From positions 1 through 35,404 of the forward strand of contig NZ_CADEPJ010000201.1 of NCBI RefSeq assembly GCF_902829245.1: 35,404 nt of DNA. Reading direction: 5' to 3'. A program made the translations under genes and the position numbers. Below, one piece after another: positions 26,647 to 35,404 of the stretch (positions within the stretch are counted from its first letter, which is position 1; the number at the start of each line of letters is the position of its first letter). The notes under the pieces are model-generated. The model made no database searches, was not told the DNA's origin, and saw only the letters and a list, made by a program, of their open reading frames with translations. Origin of the DNA: Comamonas jiangduensis. Its GTDB lineage: Bacteria; Pseudomonadota; Gammaproteobacteria; Burkholderiales; Burkholderiaceae_C.

Positions 26647-27612
26647 TTAAAGCTTTTCCAACCCGGCCGATTCGGCGGTTTTTTCCCACATCTCTTTTTC
26701 GTTAATCACAAAACGTCGAAACGCATCGTTGGTCAATGGAAGAACGGTTTGGCCAGAAGATTCGAGTGATTTTTTAAATTCAGGTGTAGACAACACCTTT
26801 TCCATGGCCTTGCCAATTTTTTGTGTGGCCACGGTGGGCGTGCCCTTCAACGACACAATCCCACTCCATGCTTTGACATCTAGCATTTCAAGTTTAGGAA
26901 ACTTGCTCGCGTAGGGTCCAGACAGCTCGCCAGTCACACCAATTGCTTTGACACGACCGTTTTCGATCATGGGAATCGCAACACTTGGAGACAAAAAAGC
27001 GAAATCCAAAATTCCGCCAGCAATGTCTGTGATGGCATGTGAGTCACCGCGGTAGGGCACGCCTTGCGCAACGATGCCTGTCTTGTGTTTGAAGAGTGCA
27101 AGCGTTAATTCTTGCGTGTTGCTCACTGTACCTGCGCTGAGTCCTTCTTTGGCTTGTTTGGAAGCACTGATCAGTTCTTGTACGTTATTGAACTTGGAGT
27201 TGACGTTGGTCACCAGCACCGATGGATAGGCAGCAACGGAGCCGATGTAGTCAAAGTCGTTGTTCACATCAAAGGGCAGTTTTTTAAAGCGTGCAGGAGC
27301 AACGCTCAAACTTCCGCTGGTAATAAACAGCAAGTTATAGCCATCGGCTTTGCCGCGTTTGAGTTCAGCAATAGCGTTTTGGCCATTTGCACCAGGCTTG
27401 TTCTCGATGATGACGGAGGTCCCTAACTCTTTGCTAATTCCATCGGCAACAAAGCGCGCTGCAGAGTCTGTGGGGCCACCTGCGGCAAAGCCAACAATCA
27501 TGCGGATTGGCTTGTTAGGCCAAGTTTCATTGGCCATGGCCATACCGGCAGGCAAGGCCAACATAGGCAGCAATGCCAACAAATTTCGGCGTGAGAATTT
27601 GAGGTTAATCAT
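26647..27612 (-). CDS. Bug-family tripartite tricarboxylate receptor (TctC-like)
   Basis: A 321-aa periplasmic solute-binding protein. The signal peptide MINLKFSRRNLLALLPMLA ends near AMAMA-NETW and has a twin-arginine-like SRRNLLA. Mature sequence begins WPNKPIRMIVGFAAGGPTDSAARFVA, the diagnostic Bug start. These receptors bind carboxylates and usually serve TctAB permeases or signalling; no permease gene is nearby. It lies 35 bp downstream of the enoyl-CoA hydratase gene on the same strand with an AAAAGGAGACAAC ribosome binding site, so it probably binds the acid degraded by the operon. The ligand is unknown. Confidence 0.92.
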   Translation of the reverse strand: MINLKFSRRNLLALLPMLALPAGMAMANETWPNKPIRMIVGFAAGGPTDSAARFVADGISKELGTSVIIENKPGANGQNAIAELKRGKADGYNLLFITSGSLSVAPARFKKLPFDVNNDFDYIGSVAAYPSVLVTNVNSKFNNVQELISASKQAKEGLSAGTVSNTQELTLALFKHKTGIVAQGVPYRGDSHAITDIAGGILDFAFLSPSVAIPMIENGRVKAIGVTGELSGPYASKFPKLEMLDVKAWSGIVSLKGTPTVATQKIGKAMEKVLSTPEFKKSLESSGQTVLPLTNDAFRRFVINEKEMWEKTAESAGLEKL

Positions 27613-27647
27613 GTTGTCTCCTTTTTTATAAATGGCTGGCTTAATGC

Positions 27648-28420
27648 TCAGTCCTCAAAGTTTGGGTTGCGCCGCTCTTTGGCTGCGTTCACACCCTCCA
27701 GCAGATCTGTTGTATTCATCTGCACGGCTTGCACTTCGCTTTCACGTACTACGGCCAAGCGCACCCGATCCATAAAGTCACCACGCAAAGTAGTGCGTGT
27801 GGCTTGCACAGCCCGTGGTGAAGAAATAGCGATCTCTTGCGCCAAGGCCAGCGCATGCGTACGCACTTCGTTTTGTGCAACTACTTCATCCACCAGACCG
27901 ATTCGCAGCGCTTGCTCTCCCCCGATGCGAGCGCCGGTGTACAGGAGCTTGGCGGCGTGTTGCTTGCCGATCAGATGCGGTAGCGTGAACGACAAGCCAA
28001 AGCCTGGATGAAAGCCCAAACGGTTGAAGTTGGCAGAGAACTTGGCTTCTGGACAGGTGATGCGAAAGTCCGCTGTCAACGCAACACCTAACCCACCGCC
28101 AATTGCTGCACCTTCAATGGCAGCCACCACCGGTTTGGTGCAGCCATACAAGCGCACAGCTTCCGCATACAGGGGATTGGTTTGCTTGACGCTGCGTTTT
28201 TTTCGCGTGTAGATTTGTCTGCAAAGTCCGCTCCTGCGCAAAACGACTTGCCGTTGGCACACAGCAAAATGACGCGGATTTTTTTGTCCGCTTCAAACGC
28301 TTCCCACGCATCTGCAAGAGAGGCAATCAAAGGCTGATCAAAAAAGTTGTGCGGCGGTTTGTTCAGTTCCACGATGCCGATATGGCCCTGCGTAGAGATG
28401 TTCAAGATGGCGTCTGTCAT
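27648..28420 (-). CDS. Enoyl-CoA hydratase/isomerase (one frameshift)
   Basis: A crotonase-family enzyme that would hydrate the enoyl-CoA made by the upstream acyl-CoA dehydrogenase. MTDAILNISTQGHIGIVELN starts at 28420; ATG 28432, which overlaps the previous stop as ATGA, is an alternative. The oxyanion-hole motifs are GKSFCAGADF and EGAAIGGGLGVAL. The frame breaks in a 7-base A/T run (28197-28203); adding one base gives STREKKRSVKQTNPLYAEAV. Restored length is 257 aa, normal for the family. It is third in the minus-strand operon. Confidence 0.88.
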
Positions 28421-28428
28421 CACATTTC

Positions 28429-29498
28429 TCATGCAGGGAGCACACGCTCGGTCAAGTGGTGCCAGAACATTGCGCCAGGTTGCTTGGCATACGCTTGGCC
28501 AATCAATCGTGCCCATTCAGTGGCATTGCCAAAGTCTCCGCGCCATGCCCACAGGCGTCGGGTAGCAAAGTTCAGTGCATGTTCATAGGTAAAGCCAATT
28601 GCCCCATGCACTTGGTGGGCGATGGAGGTGCCATTGGTCACAGCATCGCCAGTGCAGACTTTGGCAGCCGCCACGCTGAACTGAGCTTGTTCAGAGATCA
28701 AACGGCTGACGTTTGGCATGTCTTTGCAAGCCATATACGCCGCCGCACGAGCCACTGCCACTTCACCAGCCATGAGTGCGAGTTGCTGCTGAATGGCTTG
28801 GTTTTTGCCGATAGGTTTGCCAAATTGCACGCGGTCTTTGGCGTATTGCACGGACTGATCAATGCAAATTCCAAAGCGCCCACCATCATCACAGCACGTG
28901 CGCAAGCTCCACAAGTTTGGATTGCATCTTCCAAATTGCTAAACGGGTTATTCAGCACGGCATGGGGCTGTACACCGTTGAGCACCACACGGTCACTGGG
29001 CATGTTGGATGTGTCTGTGCCAGCTTGAACCTGCACACCTGAGGCTGACAAATCGAACAAGGCGATTTTTTCTGCTGACAGCGTGACCAAACACCACTGT
29101 GCGTGCTGTGCCCATTTAACACTTTGGATCTCGCCTTGCAGCAAGCCTGCACTGTCGTGGCTGAGCTTGGCTTGCGCTTGCGCAGCAATGCAAATCGGAC
29201 GTTGTGTGTCCAGTGTCTGCCCTGAGGCGGACAAAATCAGGCGCGCAATCGCAGTCTCGGCCACTGGCAGTGGCACTTGCGAGTACCCCAGGTGATAGAA
29301 GATCGGGTAAGCATCTTCCCAAGTTGCTTCAATGCCGTCATCAGCTTCTTTGCAAAACAACTGGGTAAAGCCAGATTCCAGCACCTGTTCCCACAATCCT
29401 TGAGGGTACACGCCTTTTTCTACGGTCTCGATCAGACCTTTATCGACTTCGTTCGCAAACAGTTTTTGCGCTGCGTCGTTAATAAAATCGTTACTCAT
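28429..29498 (-). CDS. Acyl-CoA dehydrogenase, second subunit (one frameshift)
   Basis: A 356-aa (restored) acyl-CoA dehydrogenase-family protein. The N terminus (MSNDFINDAAQKLFANEVD) is divergent and the C-terminal helical domain is conserved (QYAKDRVQFGKPIGKNQAIQ, HQVHGAIGFTYEHALNFATRR). One base is missing at about 28858; ALEFALDQSVQYAKD is restored by adding G. Pairs of this kind form heteromeric dehydrogenases in which one partner has the catalytic residues, as in steroid side-chain degradation; I infer the same here. Its ATG overlaps the stop of the previous gene as ATGA. Confidence 0.85.
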
Positions 29499-30634
29499 CG
29501 CAGTCCCATTCCTCTTGCAATAATTCCGCGCAAAATTTCTCTGGTGCCTCCACGTATAGAGAACGATGGTGCAGCCATAGATAGGAAGTTCATCACCTTC
29601 TCAAGATCTGAGCCGGTGCCAATGTGTTCACCAAACTTGTCATGTGCGATGTTGGGCATCGACTGCTCCATCAGCGCGCCTTGGTCTTTCACCACCGAAG
29701 CAGCAAGCGCTGGGTCTTCACCCTTGGACATCATCAAAGCAATGCCTTGTGACATTTGGCGTAGTGCTGCGTATTTGGCAATCAAGCGGCCAATCGCTTC
29801 AGTCTGGTCATGGCGCTCGGACTCCGTGGCGTCAATCATTTCGATCAGCATTTGAGTGCTGCTCAAAAAGCGTTCAGGGCCGGAGCGTTCGTACTTCAAC
29901 TCACTGGTGACTTGCTTCCAGCCTTCACCTTCCACTCCAATGAGGTTCTCATCAGGCACGAAGACGTTGTCCAGTACCACCTCGTTAAAGATGTGCGTGC
30001 CAAGTTGTGAGTAGATTGGGTTGACCTGCAAGCCTTCCCGATCCATTTCTACGAGGAACTGGGTCATGCCGCCGTGACGGTCTTCAGACTTTTCGCGTGT
30101 GCGCACCAGTGCCACCATATAGTTGGCGTGGTGTGCACCCGAGGTCCAGACCTTGGTGCCATTGAGGACCCAGCCACCGTCCACTTTCACGGCCTTGCTA
30201 CGGATGGACGCCAGATCAGAACCTGAATCAGGCTCACTCATGCCAATGCAAAACGAACATTCGCCACTGACAATCTTGGGCACGATCTTTGGTGCCAATG
30301 TGTCTGGTGCATAGCGCATTAACAGTGGGCCCATCTGGCGGTCAGCCGACCAGTGCCAGCCCATGGGAGCCCCCACAGCCAGCATTTCTTCCAGCATCAC
30401 GTAGCGCTCTAGCATGGTGCGCTCAGCGCCGCCGTACTTCTTTGGCCACGTCATGCCAATCCAACCGCGCTCGGCCATCTTCTTGGTCATTTCAGGGTCG
30501 CGACCCGACCAGTTATAGGCGCGCTTTTCTTTCGAATATTTGGCAATGTTTTGCTCTGCGAATTCGCGTACCTCTTTTCGCAATTGCTCGCATTGCGGTG
30601 GTAGCTCTCCCAACTCGATGTGCAATCCGTCCAT
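29495..30634 (-). CDS. Acyl-CoA dehydrogenase, first subunit
   Basis: A 379-aa flavoprotein that would introduce a 2,3 double bond into an acyl-CoA. The domains are in the usual order: N-terminal helices, FAD-binding part (FCIGMSEPDSGSDLASIRSKA, WVLNGTKVWTSGAHHANYM) and C-terminal helices ending SFSIRGGTREILRGIIARGMGLR. MDGLHIELGELPPQ at 30634, with TTAGGAAA upstream, is preferred over a longer form starting at 30664. It is intact, heads the minus-strand operon, and is coupled to the second subunit through ATGA. Confidence 0.93.
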   Translation of the reverse strand: MDGLHIELGELPPQCEQLRKEVREFAEQNIAKYSKEKRAYNWSGRDPEMTKKMAERGWIGMTWPKKYGGAERTMLERYVMLEEMLAVGAPMGWHWSADRQMGPLLMRYAPDTLAPKIVPKIVSGECSFCIGMSEPDSGSDLASIRSKAVKVDGGWVLNGTKVWTSGAHHANYMVALVRTREKSEDRHGGMTQFLVEMDREGLQVNPIYSQLGTHIFNEVVLDNVFVPDENLIGVEGEGWKQVTSELKYERSGPERFLSSTQMLIEMIDATESERHDQTEAIGRLIAKYAALRQMSQGIALMMSKGEDPALAASVVKDQGALMEQSMPNIAHDKFGEHIGTGSDLEKVMNFLSMAAPSFSIRGGTREILRGIIARGMGLR

Positions 30635-30732
30635 GTTTTTCCTAACTTGCTTGCTGACAAACAAATATATATATTTGCTTCAACTGCTGTCAACTCAGTA
30701 GAAACGTTAGCTAGAACAAAACAGGAGCAAAC
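30635..30732. promoter_or_regulatory. Divergent promoter with 16-bp perfect palindrome
   Basis: CAAATATATATATTTG (30662-30677) is a perfect palindrome in the 98-bp gap between the divergent acyl-CoA dehydrogenase operon and the CoA-transferase gene. A TetR regulator is encoded at the end of the plus-strand unit, so this is a strong candidate for its operator, controlling both directions. The CoA-transferase ribosome binding site CAGGAG lies at about 30722-30727. Confidence 0.65.
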
Positions 30733-31902
30733 ATGGGACCCCTTCAAGGAATTCGGGTAGTGGACTTAACTGCGGTAGTGCTGGGACCACTGGCCACTCA
30801 AGTGCTGGCTGACTACGGTGCAGATGTGATCAAGGTGGAGCCCGTGGAAGGGGACCTGATGCGTGCCAACGGTATGTCACGCAATCGCGGTATGAGTTCT
30901 ACGTTTATGAACCTGAACCGCAACAAGCGCTCTTTGGCTGTCGACCTGAAAACGCCCGAAGGCTTAGAAGCTGTCAAAAAGCTCATCGCCACTGCAGATG
31001 TGCTGGTACACAACATGCGCGTTAAAGCCATCAACAAGCTGGGCTTGGGATATGAAGCAGTTAGCCAGATCAAGCCGAACATCGTTTACTGCGCGGCTAC
31101 TGGATTTGGTGAAGACGGTGCCTATGCGGGGCAACCTGCTTTTGATGATGTCATTCAAGGCGCTTGCGGGATGGCTAGCCTGGTAGGCAGCGAGAGCAAT
31201 AAGCCAGAGTACCCACCTACGCTGCTGGCAGATAAAGTGGCGGGCATTGCCACTGCCAACGCAGTTCTAGGTGCATTGGTCCACCAAGCACGTACCGGGG
31301 AAGGGCAATATGTGGAAGTGCCAATGTTTGAAACTATGGTCGCTTTCACCATGACCGAACATATGGGCGGCAACGGTTTTAGCCCCTCAATTGGCCCAGC
31401 AGGTATGCACGTTTACTCAAAGGTGGGCGCAAACCTACGCCCACAAAAGATGGCTACCTGGCGCTATTGCCCTATACAGAAAAGCACTGGGAAGCTTTCT
31501 TTACAGCGCTTGGCCGCAAAGATCTGTTTGAAAAATATGACCTGAGCAATCGCCACGAGCGCAACAAGCGCATCCATGAACTGTATGCAGATTTGCGTTC
31601 TGTCACCGCCGACTTCACCAGCGAAGAACTGATGCAGTTGTGCCGCAAGTTAGACATCCCGGTCACTGAAATTTTCAGCATTGACAACATCCACGAGCAC
31701 AGCCACGTCAAGAGCGTAACCCTGTTTGAAGAACACGATCACCCCACAGAAGGGCGCGTCGTATCTATCCGTCCAACCGCTTTGTTTGCCAAAACACCGT
31801 CTAAGATTGAAAAACCTTGCCCAAATATTGGTGAGCAGACACAAGAAATTTTGAGTGAACTGGGTTTTGATCCAGCTTTTATTCAAAAGCTGCAAAAAGT
31901 AA
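30733..31902 (+). CDS. CaiB/BaiF family CoA-transferase (frameshifts)
   Basis: A family III CoA-transferase that activates a carboxylic acid by moving CoA from a donor such as an acyl-CoA. It begins MGPLQGIRVVDLTAVVLGP with GADVIKVEPVEGD and CAATGFGEDGAYAGQPAFDDVIQG, all diagnostic. One base is missing at about 31427 (VYSKVGRKPTPTKDGYLALLPY restored). As written, the second frame continues to 31994, through the start of the TetR gene. A different A-run length at 31894-31898 would put TAA 31900-31902 in frame, giving about 389 aa, the usual length. Its substrate is probably the acid taken up and degraded by the divergent operon. Confidence 0.87.
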
Positions 31903-31907
31903 AAACC

Positions 31908-32539
31908 ATGGCTGAAGAATCGAAAACATCAAAAACGCAAATCCAAAGAAAGAAGAAGCAGTCCGCAAGATCTTGGATGCTGCTATTGAGCTGATCGCTC
32001 AACGCGGTGTTAAAGACTTGACCATGGCAGAGATCGGCATTCATGCTGGCTACAGCCGCGGTTTGCCGCACCAACACTTTGGAAGCAAAGAAAATTTGAT
32101 AGATGCGGTTCTTCACGCCATTGTCGAGAAATTCAATCAGCGACGGACAAATCAAAAACCCGTACCAGATGGCGTAGAGAGCATCAAAGCGTTGTTCTCT
32201 ACTTATCTGGAGCGAGATACTGCATCCTGGCAAGCATCAAAAGCCTTCATTTTTTTAATCTCTGATGCTTCTTTGCCAGAAAGTCCTCACCGAGATTTCA
32301 TTAATAAATTAAATAAAAAAAATGTAGATTTCATCGCTAAGCATCTTTCTATCGCACGCGCAGGAGAAGGCTCTAGCAAAGCTAGTAATCATGCGCTGGC
32401 GGTCATCCTGATGAGCACCATGCGGGGTCTTGCCTTGCAAGCACTGACCGACTCACAAATGAACTTCAAGGAAATCATTACGGCCTTGAACTTCATCTTG
32501 GACAAGCAAGTTCATGAAAGCACTGTCATCTCAAGCTAG
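31908..32539 (+). CDS. TetR-family regulator (one frameshift)
   Basis: A TetR-type repressor, about 210 aa when restored. The helix-turn-helix is EEAVRKILDAAIELIAQRG...LTMAEIGIHAGYSRGLPHQHFGSKENLI. As written only a TTG start at 31973 is available, which would cut off the first helix. ATG 31908 (MAEESK) with one extra A in the run 31923-31926 gives MAEESKNIKNANPKKEEAVRK and a complete N terminus. The C-terminal ligand domain is intact. It probably represses both the CoA-transferase unit and the divergent dehydrogenase operon through the palindrome at 30662. Confidence 0.85.
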
Positions 32540-32835
32540 ATGGCTCGTGACGCTCAGAGTGAATCGATCAGCTTTTCCTAGACGGCTTTCAGCCCATGCG
32601 GAAACTTCTGGAGAAGCCTTATCTCAATGGCTGCTCTGAGCATACGCAGTCATTAGAACTTCTGAGGTGAACGACGGCAACCAGCCTAAAGCGGCCTCTG
32701 AGAGCTCGAAGCGCGTGGAGAAGAGCAAAAAATGGCGGGGAAGCGTTGTACGAAAAGTACAAGTTTGTGCGTAAAAGTATCTGTTTGAGCGCCGTTTTCC
32801 GCGAACAGTTTTCATACTTTTTTCATACTGCAGAA
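32540..32835. other. Intergenic region between tetR and tRNA-Val
   Basis: No gene is supported. The stretch 32626-32669 resembles a non-coding sequence at 26502-26545. A short inverted repeat TTGTAC-GAAAA-GTACAA lies at about 32747-32763. The right end contains a repeated TTTTCATACT (near 32810 and 32820) of unknown meaning. Confidence 0.4.
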
Positions 32836-32862
32836 ACAAAAATGCCCACTTGTTGGTGGGCA
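32836..32862 (-). terminator. Terminator of tRNA-Val transcript
   Basis: On the minus strand TGCCCAC, a 6-nt loop and GTGGGCA form a perfect 7-bp stem (32843-32862) followed by TTTTTGTTT. It lies about 35 bp downstream of the 3' end of the tRNA gene. Confidence 0.85.
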
Positions 32863-32897
32863 CTTCGTTTGCAAGCTTGGTAAATGCTTGCGATGTT

Positions 32898-32974
32898 TGG
32901 TAGGCGCGATTGGATTCGAACCAACGACCCCCACCATGTCAAGGTGGTGCTCTAACCAACTGAGCTACGCGCCT
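32898..32974 (-). tRNA. tRNA-Val (anticodon GAC)
   Basis: The minus strand gives a full cloverleaf: acceptor AGGCGCG/CGCGCCT, D arm GCTCAGTTGGTTAGAGC, anticodon stem CCACC/GGTGG with loop TTGACAT (anticodon GAC, valine), a variable region, and the T arm with TTCGAAT. The CCA end is encoded (32900-32898). A terminator follows. Confidence 0.97.
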
Positions 32975-33036
32975 GAAAAATCAGAAGCATCGATTGTAGC
33001 ATTAGTTTTTTACTTGGATGAGAAAAACTTCAAGAA

Positions 33037-35291
33037 TCAACGTCTGCGCGCAGAGCGCACGCCTGCCACGCCCGCCACAATGCCTAAAACTTTATTCAGG
33101 CGACCGGAGTCCGAAACTTCCACGGTGAATGTCATCCAGGCAGTCCCCTTGACGGACTGCGTTTGCACGCCGATCACATTGGTTTTTCTTTGGCAAACAC
33201 GTCCGAAATATCACGAAGCAGCCCTTGCCTGTCGGTCGCTTCGACCGATACGTCCACAGGGTACACCGCTGATAGCTTCTCCGCCTTGGGTACCCCCCAG
33301 GTCACATCAATCACACGCTCTTGATTGCGTGCAGCCATTTCGCGGAAATTGCTGCAGTCAGAGCGATGCACGCTCACGCCTTTGCCGCGCGTCACAAAAC
33401 CACCGATGTCATCCGGCGGCGCTGGTTTGCAGCACTTGGCAAGCTGGGTCATTAACGAATCAATCCCCACCACCAGGACACCGCCCTTGCTGGCCGCATT
33501 GTTGGCACGCGGTTTGCGCACCATGGACTGGATGTCTTCTTCGGCTTCAGCAGGCTCTGCAGGCCGCAGCAACACTTCAATGTTGCGCAGCGAATACTCA
33601 TCCTTGCCCACCACTTCAAACAGCGCATCTGCGGATTTAAAGCCTAACTGCACAGCTAAATCATCCAGCTTGATGGCAGTTTTGCCTTCACGCTGCAACA
33701 GTTTTTCGACCGCCTCGCGCCCGCGCATCACCGTTTCGTTCATCGCTTGGGCATTGAACCAAGCGCGCACCTTGGCTTTGGCGCGGTTGCTGATCAGATA
33801 CCCCAACTCTGGATTTAACCAATCCCGGGAAGGGCGACCTTCTTTGACGGTGGTGATTTCAACAGTCTGCCCACTTTGCAGCGGCGTATTCAATGGCACC
33901 ATGTTGCCATCTACACGCGCACCTCGGCAGCGGTGGCCCAGATTGGTATGCACCGAATACGCGAAGTCCACCGGGGTGGCGCCTTGCGGCAACTCAATCA
34001 CTGCCGCATCAGGCGTCAGCACATAAATACGGTCATCAAACAAGCCGCGGTGCGACGGGTTCTCCGACAAATCCTTGCCCCACGCCAGCAACTGGCGCAG
34101 CACCGCAATTTTGGAGTCGTACTCCCCCGAGGCACTGACACCGGCATAGCCCTTGGTGCCAGCTTCTTTGTAAGCCCAGTGCGCTGCAACGCCATTTTCA
34201 GCATGGTCATGCATGGCTTGCGTACGAATCGGATTTCAATCGCCCGCCCCTGATCGTCGCGCACTACGGTGTGCAACGACTGATAGCCATTCGGCTTGGG
34301 CTTGCAATGTAGTCGTCAAACTCTGACTCAATCGGTGCGAAGTTTTCATGCACCCAGGACAAAGCGTGTAGCAATCCTTCACGTTCGGCACCACTACACG
34401 CAATGCCCGAATATCAAACAGCTGATCAAAATTGAGCGATTTACCGCGCATTTTTTTCACAATGCTGTAGATATGTTGGGCGGCCCGATACCGTGGCACT
34501 GATGCTGTAGGCGCGCAAACCTGATTCAGGCGTGCACGCAATTGCTCCATATAGACTTCGCGCTCCGCGCGCTTTTCATCGAGCAGCTTGGCGATGTTGC
34601 GGTAAGTATCGGGCTCTAAGAAGCGGAAAGATAAATCCTCCAGCTCCCATTTGATTTGCCAAATGCCCAGCCGATTGGCCAGCGGCGCAAATACATGCAG
34701 GGCTTCATAAGCCAAGCTTGGAGAAACAGGCCGTTTGGTTGCGGCATACCAGCGCAGTGTTTGCAGGCGCGATGCCAAACGCAGCAGCACCACCCGCACA
34801 TCGCGCGAAAAGCCCAGCAGCATCTTGCGCACGGTCTCCGTTTGCGTGGCCGGGTCATCCACGCGCACGCTGGCGTCTGCGCTGCGCGTCTGTTGCTGAA
34901 AATGCATGAGTTTGGTGGTTTCCACCGCCAACTCGGCAAAGTTGGGGCCAAACGCTTTGGTCAGCACTTCCAAAGGTTTGTTCAAGTGCATGCTGGCGTA
35001 CACCAAGTAACACGCCGCCTGCATAGCTTCAGAGCCACCAATGCCCTGCAAAATGGCAGCAGTGGCATCTGCGTGGGCCAAGGTGTTTTCACCTGAAGAA
35101 AGCTCTTCACCCACCAGCAAGGGCTCTGCAAACGCGCGCGCACGGCGCAAGGCATCCACCTGATCGGGAATATTGCCCGCTGTGGCCGCCAGCAAATGGG
35201 GCATTCCCGCGGTGCCCCCTGCTGTTCTCAACCCTGAGGGCACAGCGCCGTCTTCACCAGTTGTTGGGGGTAAGGATGTCACGCTGCGCAT
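33037..35291 (-). CDS. relA: (p)ppGpp synthetase RelA (four frameshifts)
   Basis: RelA makes (p)ppGpp from ATP and GTP/GDP on stalled ribosomes in the stringent response. The N-terminal HD hydrolase region is degenerate (ACYLVYASMHL where active enzymes have HD), and the synthetase has IESEFDDYIAKPKPNGYQSLH with the EFDD form typical of RelA rather than SpoT/Rel. TGS (YVLTPDAAVIELPQGATPVDFAY) and C-terminal ACT domains follow. Single bases are missing near 34361, 34304, 34229 and 33181; restored length is about 752 aa, ending GVRSARRR. ATG 35291 with GGGGG upstream is chosen; 35303 or TTG 35321 are alternatives. Confidence 0.9.
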
Positions 35292-35361
35292 ACAAGCCCC
35301 CATGCACAAGCTTGCTGCCAAGCAGCGCTTGGCTTACGCAACAGGGTCTTATGTTTTTTTT

Positions 35362-35404
35362 TCATTCATCACCCAACAAGAAATTCCGTGCGATGGCCAC
35401 TTGG
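35362..35404 (-). CDS. C-terminal end of an upstream gene (partial)
   Basis: The minus strand from the window edge reads QVAIARNFLLGDE and then TGA (complement of 35362-35364). It looks like the last 13 codons of a gene running in from the right, about 70 bp before relA. It is too short to identify. Confidence 0.45.
   Translation of the reverse strand, partial: QVAIARNFLLGDE

Noticed and set aside
32888-33640. 250-codon ORF across the tRNA-Val and relA regions
   Set aside because: It spans a certain tRNA gene and lies opposite the conserved relA C terminus.

Overview
The window looks like chromosome from a Comamonadaceae-type betaproteobacterium (Burkholderiales). The reasons are the protein families and their order (cydC-cydA-cydB-cydX, a methylcitrate operon with acnD and prpF, Bug-family solute receptors, a split RelA), the high-GC codon use, and REP-like palindromes built on AGCGCTTG, which I recall as common in this family. 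The assignment rests on recall, not on a search.

Layout. 1-4843: cytochrome bd oxidase locus (cydC cut by the window edge, cydA, cydB, and the 40-residue cydX). 4844-5298: intergenic, holding an IS3-family transposase tail. 5299-13431: propionate/2-methylcitrate module; a ScfR/RamB-type regulator diverges from prpC, a short GntR protein, acnD, prpF and a prpB-like lyase. 13485-17357: methionine-synthesis module; a MetR-like LysR regulator diverges from mesX (DUF1852), an FMN reductase and mesD (core MetE), i.e. the oxygen-dependent MesD/MesX methionine synthase. 17386-26262: accessory island; an unknown 253-aa protein and an XRE regulator, tnsA and a cut-off tnsB of a Tn7-like element, a 2.5-kb IS21-family element, a cut-off ParB-like gene, and a 740-aa CoiA-like putative nuclease. 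26647-32539: CoA-dependent acid catabolism; two acyl-CoA dehydrogenase subunits, enoyl-CoA hydratase and a Bug receptor diverge from a CaiB/BaiF CoA-transferase and a TetR regulator, with a 16-bp perfect palindrome between them. 32898-35404: tRNA-Val(GAC) with its terminator, relA, and the last codons of another gene.

Data quality shapes the reading. At least ten conserved genes (prpC, acnD, prpF, prpB, mesD, istA, ech, acd2, caiB, tetR, relA) are broken only by 1-2 base indels, mostly missing bases in short runs, while the protein resumes perfectly in the next frame. I read these as sequencing or assembly errors, not decay, and annotate each as one gene.

The most interesting parts are the MesX/FMN reductase/MesD cassette with its sharp change in base composition, the remnant Tn7-like end with a large hairpin over the tnsA ribosome binding site and a possible small RNA beside it, and the orphan CoiA-like nuclease. 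No complete new system is proven here.
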